Of a stretch of 64,000 bases of DNA, positions 60,959-64,000 are shown in pieces (position 1 is the stretch's first letter; each line of letters opens with the position of its first letter). Position numbers and translations under genes: made by a program. This DNA is from Desarmillaria ectypa (lineage: Eukaryota; Basidiomycota; Agaricomycetes; Agaricales; Physalacriaceae), in contig JAUDYN010000010.1 of the NCBI GenBank assembly GCA_030407005.1, positions 1,054,001-1,118,000 on the forward strand, in the 5' to 3' direction. The notes under the pieces are model-generated. The model was not told the DNA's origin. It ran no database searches and was given only the letters and a program-made list of their open reading frames with translations.

Positions 60959-63900
60959 ATGTGGACCATCGTTGGACCATTCGATGGTGAAACTGGAGAA
61001 GTCAACTTTGCTAGTACGCCAGGCTATTCCTCACTCGTGGCGTATACCTCTGATTGGGTATAAAGAATCTAAGCTACTAAAGCCTGGGTCAACGTACGGT
61101 CTAGGAAGAAAGGGCCAGCCATTGTTGATTAACAGCAAAAAGATATCACATCACCAGTGTGAGCTCATTGTAGGGGAGAGCGAAGTGGATGATGTGGTGC
61201 GCCCGACCGCCCGTTTCCCGGAAATTATGCTCAAAGCTTAGCCCAGTCCGATCCGCATTCAAAGCCGAATGTTCAGCTGGTAAATAAGAAAGATAAAATG
61301 TTCAAGGTTGAGAGGAACGGAGTGCCTTTCCCTGCGAACCCGGCCGCAATCGTAGAGTTACAGGACGGGGATATATTGCAGTTGGCATCTGCAGTATCTG
61401 CGAGGTGCGACTCTGAATCAGCTAACGCGTTCTATGACTCAAACCTCATCAGCGTGAGATGGTTACCTGTATGTGTCTATCTGCCGTCGACGCGAGGGAG
61501 GACGTCCACTTCTCTGGAGTCTTGTACAGCACTGGGTAGGACTTGCTATCTGTCTGCTGTGTGAGCTTCCTGAGACGTGTTTAGGCATCAAGGCGGTACA
61601 CGTACCAAATCCTAATGTTACACACCATATTGCTTCCACACTCTCAGCAACAGCATCAATTGCTACATCACTCATATCTGCGTGCCAAATCGTCAAGCCA
61701 GAATGGCTTAGTGAGGTGCTCAGACTTGGAAGTCTACCGAGTGACGATCCATTATCGCTTGAAAGCCATTTCAAGATGCCTCTTACCTCCAAATACCGTC
61801 CTACATTCTCACCAGCACTTTTGGAGAAACATAAGACAGTGGACGTATGGAACCCTAATGAAGAACGACTCCACATTTTCAAGGACTACCGGTTCATGTG
61901 CGTCAGCGAAAAGTCCAGAACAATCGATAGCGAACTACGCGAACTTCTCGAACGCGGCGATGGGGCAGTTGAAACGTTCAATGTTCAGGACGGCGGTGCA
62001 AAATGGCGAAAAGCATTGTCTCGCGGACGTGCGAAGGAGAACGTGACAATGGTTGCTATTGCACCGGAGGACGCCATGGTGGCCGCCGTTGGGTCCGAGA
62101 GCTGGCGGGAGCTGCTGGAAATTGCCCGGGAGTGCGTAACTTTCTTACGCGTCCCCGATCGAAACTCACGGATCGCTCATTAGGTTTGAAGTGCGTGTCT
62201 TAGAGCTCCAGGACGTAATTCAGACCGTGTTGGATGTGGATGTGTCAATATTCGCTCAAGGATCAACAGGCGTAGGTAAGTATAGAGTCATTGATGGAAT
62301 ACGATGCCTAATGCCTGCTAAGAATCCTCTCTTTCGAATGTCATCCCCAATTCTATGCCGAGTGAGCCGTTTGTTCCACCTCCCGAGTCAGAATTAGCTG
62401 TTCAGCCTCGCAAGAAGCTGGTTCGGCGAGCGGTCTCTCGCCAAGCATCCCAAGAACCTGCCAGTATATCGGATCCGAACGCAGAGGAAGCTCTGCCCCC
62501 GCGGCGTGTATGTTTAGTAAACCCGTCCATGTAACGCGAGCTAATTTGTATATCAAGAAATTGACGAGAAGAGCAGGGTCCCAACAACCGGAAGACACCC
62601 CAGTTTCGTTGATGCCTCCTCCAGAAGATGTACTACTTCCACGACGGGTAGGTCCGATTTTGCTAGATACTGTAATCCTTTGTTGATTGGGCCAATACAG
62701 ACGTTGACGAGACGTGCAAATGCGGGACTGCCAATTATCAGTGGATTGAACGATAATTCGATATTGATCAACTCATTGACTACTTCAAGTGCACCACCAG
62801 AAACCCCAGCCGAGTCCACCGCTGAAAGCTCTGTAAGTTGGCAGTTACCTATAAACATCCCAGAACATCGATCTTCTCTTTTAGGTTCCTCTGCAACGCT
62901 CTAAGAAACTTAAACGTCGCCTCGATACAACAGATACCATCGATTCACAATTGGCTTCTATAGGCAGGATCGAAGTCCCTGAAGAGCCCGCGTATAAGAA
63001 GCATAAAGCTTTATTCGATGCGAGCGATCCAGAAAAGGCCGGAATAACATTCGACGGGACGAGTTTCAGCGGCTTCCAGAGCGGTGCTGCCAGCCACACG
63101 CAGAGTCAGTCTGAAACGCTGGGTTCCCGGAGTTCCAGAGGCGGTGCTCTTCAGCCAGTCCGTGAGGAAGAGGAGGAGACTCAACAGTCTGTACCCGAAG
63201 GTAGCAGAGGGCAAAAGAGGAAGACTGTTTTGGAAGATGTTGAAATGGCCGATATTGAAAAGGTTCTCGCACCTACACCGGAGGCCGATGCCCCTCCGGC
63301 CAAGAAGCGAGCCATCGACAATGTCAATGCTGTTCACCGTCTGCCGACAACTACTATCCAAGCTGAGGATCGGACCAGATCGAAGCCGCCTTCTACCGTT
63401 CGACCGACCAAGTCCAAATCCGGCGCCCCTCCAGGTAAGCCGGACACGGATGATGCTTTCTTGAAAGCAATTGCCTCTACAAAGCGTGGGAAAAAAAACG
63501 AGGACGAGTTTGACCGAGAGTTCAACAAACTCAAGATTGCGAAACCCGAGTTGAACAAAGAAAACCCAGAGGATGAGTGGAAGGTCTTGGAACAGTTTGG
63601 CGACGAGAATAACGTTAGAGGGAACTTCATGGTTGTTGTACCGATGGAGGTGCACGGCAAACATGGGGGAAGGACCAGACAGACTACAACAAATGCGGAA
63701 TGGCAAGGCAAGGCCAATTTCAAGAAATTCAAGAAGGTATATTGGTATCTTCGTCATTTTAGATTTGACGGCTAATACTCTTTGGTCACGCAGAAGATTA
63801 CAAGTCGAGTACGCCCAAAGGTCGTCGACCTTGTCATTAGTGATGAGAGTACCATGGCTCCAGCGATGGGTAAGCAACAGTGAGACCCCTTGTTTTGATA

Positions 63901-64000
63901 TCAATAGTCATGTGGTTCTACAGCGTTCTCTCAAATCTCAGCAGACTATCAGCAGATAAACGAGTCCATTGATGTCGATTCGCCCGAACCACCGAAACGT
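60959..64000 (+). CDS. NBS1: Nbs1/nibrin-like DNA double-strand-break repair protein (partial, 3' end outside window)
   Basis: Subunit of the Mre11-Rad50-Nbs1 complex. The short first exon (60959-60986, MWTIVGPFD) joins to an FHA domain: YGLGRKGQPLLINSKKISHH, KMFKVERNGVPFP, VELQDGDILQLAS. Tandem BRCT regions follow (VTHHIASTLS...ISACQIVKPEWLSEVLRLG; AKWRKALSRGRAKENVTM; FEVRVLELQDVIQTVL). Three or more short exons each repeat a basic KLxRRA motif, then a long low-complexity region rich in Glu/Lys/Ser (61-64 kb) and KANFKKFKK-KITSRVRPK near the edge. GT-AG introns throughout. Identification rests on the FHA-BRCT order; the Mre11-binding end lies past the window. Confidence 0.85.

Noticed and set aside
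63011..63904. 297-codon minus-strand frame
   Set aside because: Lies opposite the NBS1-like coding exon; no domain, and the plus strand explains the sequence.
1..64000. CRISPR array, bacterial operon or phage features
   Set aside because: No regularly spaced repeats or prokaryotic gene structure; spliceosomal introns throughout show a eukaryotic nuclear sequence.

Overview
The window is a piece of a nuclear genome from a filamentous basidiomycete, most likely a mushroom-forming Agaricomycete. The evidence is genes cut by many short GT-AG introns of about 45-60 nt, protein families typical of that group (sacsin-like GHKL ATPase, HET-like protein, small LPMO, expanded small kinases, Mid1, KDM4-type demethylase, Nbs1), and Ty1/copia and Ty3/gypsy chromovirus retrotransposons. 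There are no operons, and no tRNA or rRNA gene was seen. Exon joins were read by eye from splice signals, frame continuity and family knowledge; no search was run.

Layout: 1-6.7 kb, minus strand: the 5' part (11 exons) of a sacsin-like gene that continues beyond the left edge. 7.8-9.5 kb: DnaJ-X chaperone. 10.0-10.9 kb: small secreted LPMO-like protein. 12.0-25.4 kb: nested retrotransposons. A copia element (+) with 210-bp LTRs is split by a gypsy chromovirus (-); that gypsy carries a solo gypsy LTR, and the copia 5' LTR carries a different solo LTR. All four insertions still have recognisable 5-bp target duplications. CpG is nearly absent from 12 kb to 27.5 kb, and from 25,184 to 27,516 there is not one CG. 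27.7-28.9 kb: ASX-homology (DEUBAD-type) protein. 30.3-33.0 kb (-): HET-like protein with an apparent frameshift. 36.0-37.1 kb: uracil phosphoribosyltransferase. 37.5-39.0 kb (-): UCH37-type proteasomal deubiquitinase. 40.0-45.3 kb: two or three decaying tandem copies of a small secreted protein gene, with a 319-aa protein kinase between them. 45.5-47.5 kb (-) and 47.7-49.2 kb (+): a divergent pair, mitochondrial ABC1/ADCK kinase-like protein and Mid1 calcium-channel subunit. 49.4-51.2 kb (-): FAD monooxygenase pseudogene. 51.7-52.5 kb (-): C2H2 zinc-finger protein. 52.6-57.0 kb: gene-poor. 57.1-60.6 kb: JmjN/JmjC/PHD histone demethylase. 61.0-64.0 kb: Nbs1 (nibrin)-like, running off the right edge.

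The intact genes are mostly housekeeping: protein quality control, pyrimidine salvage, ubiquitin removal, chromatin and DNA-break repair. The accessory part is the nested transposon block, the secreted-protein cluster and the HET/monooxygenase remnants. The most unusual signal is the sharply bounded CpG-null block, including about 2.2 kb that matches none of the elements identified here.
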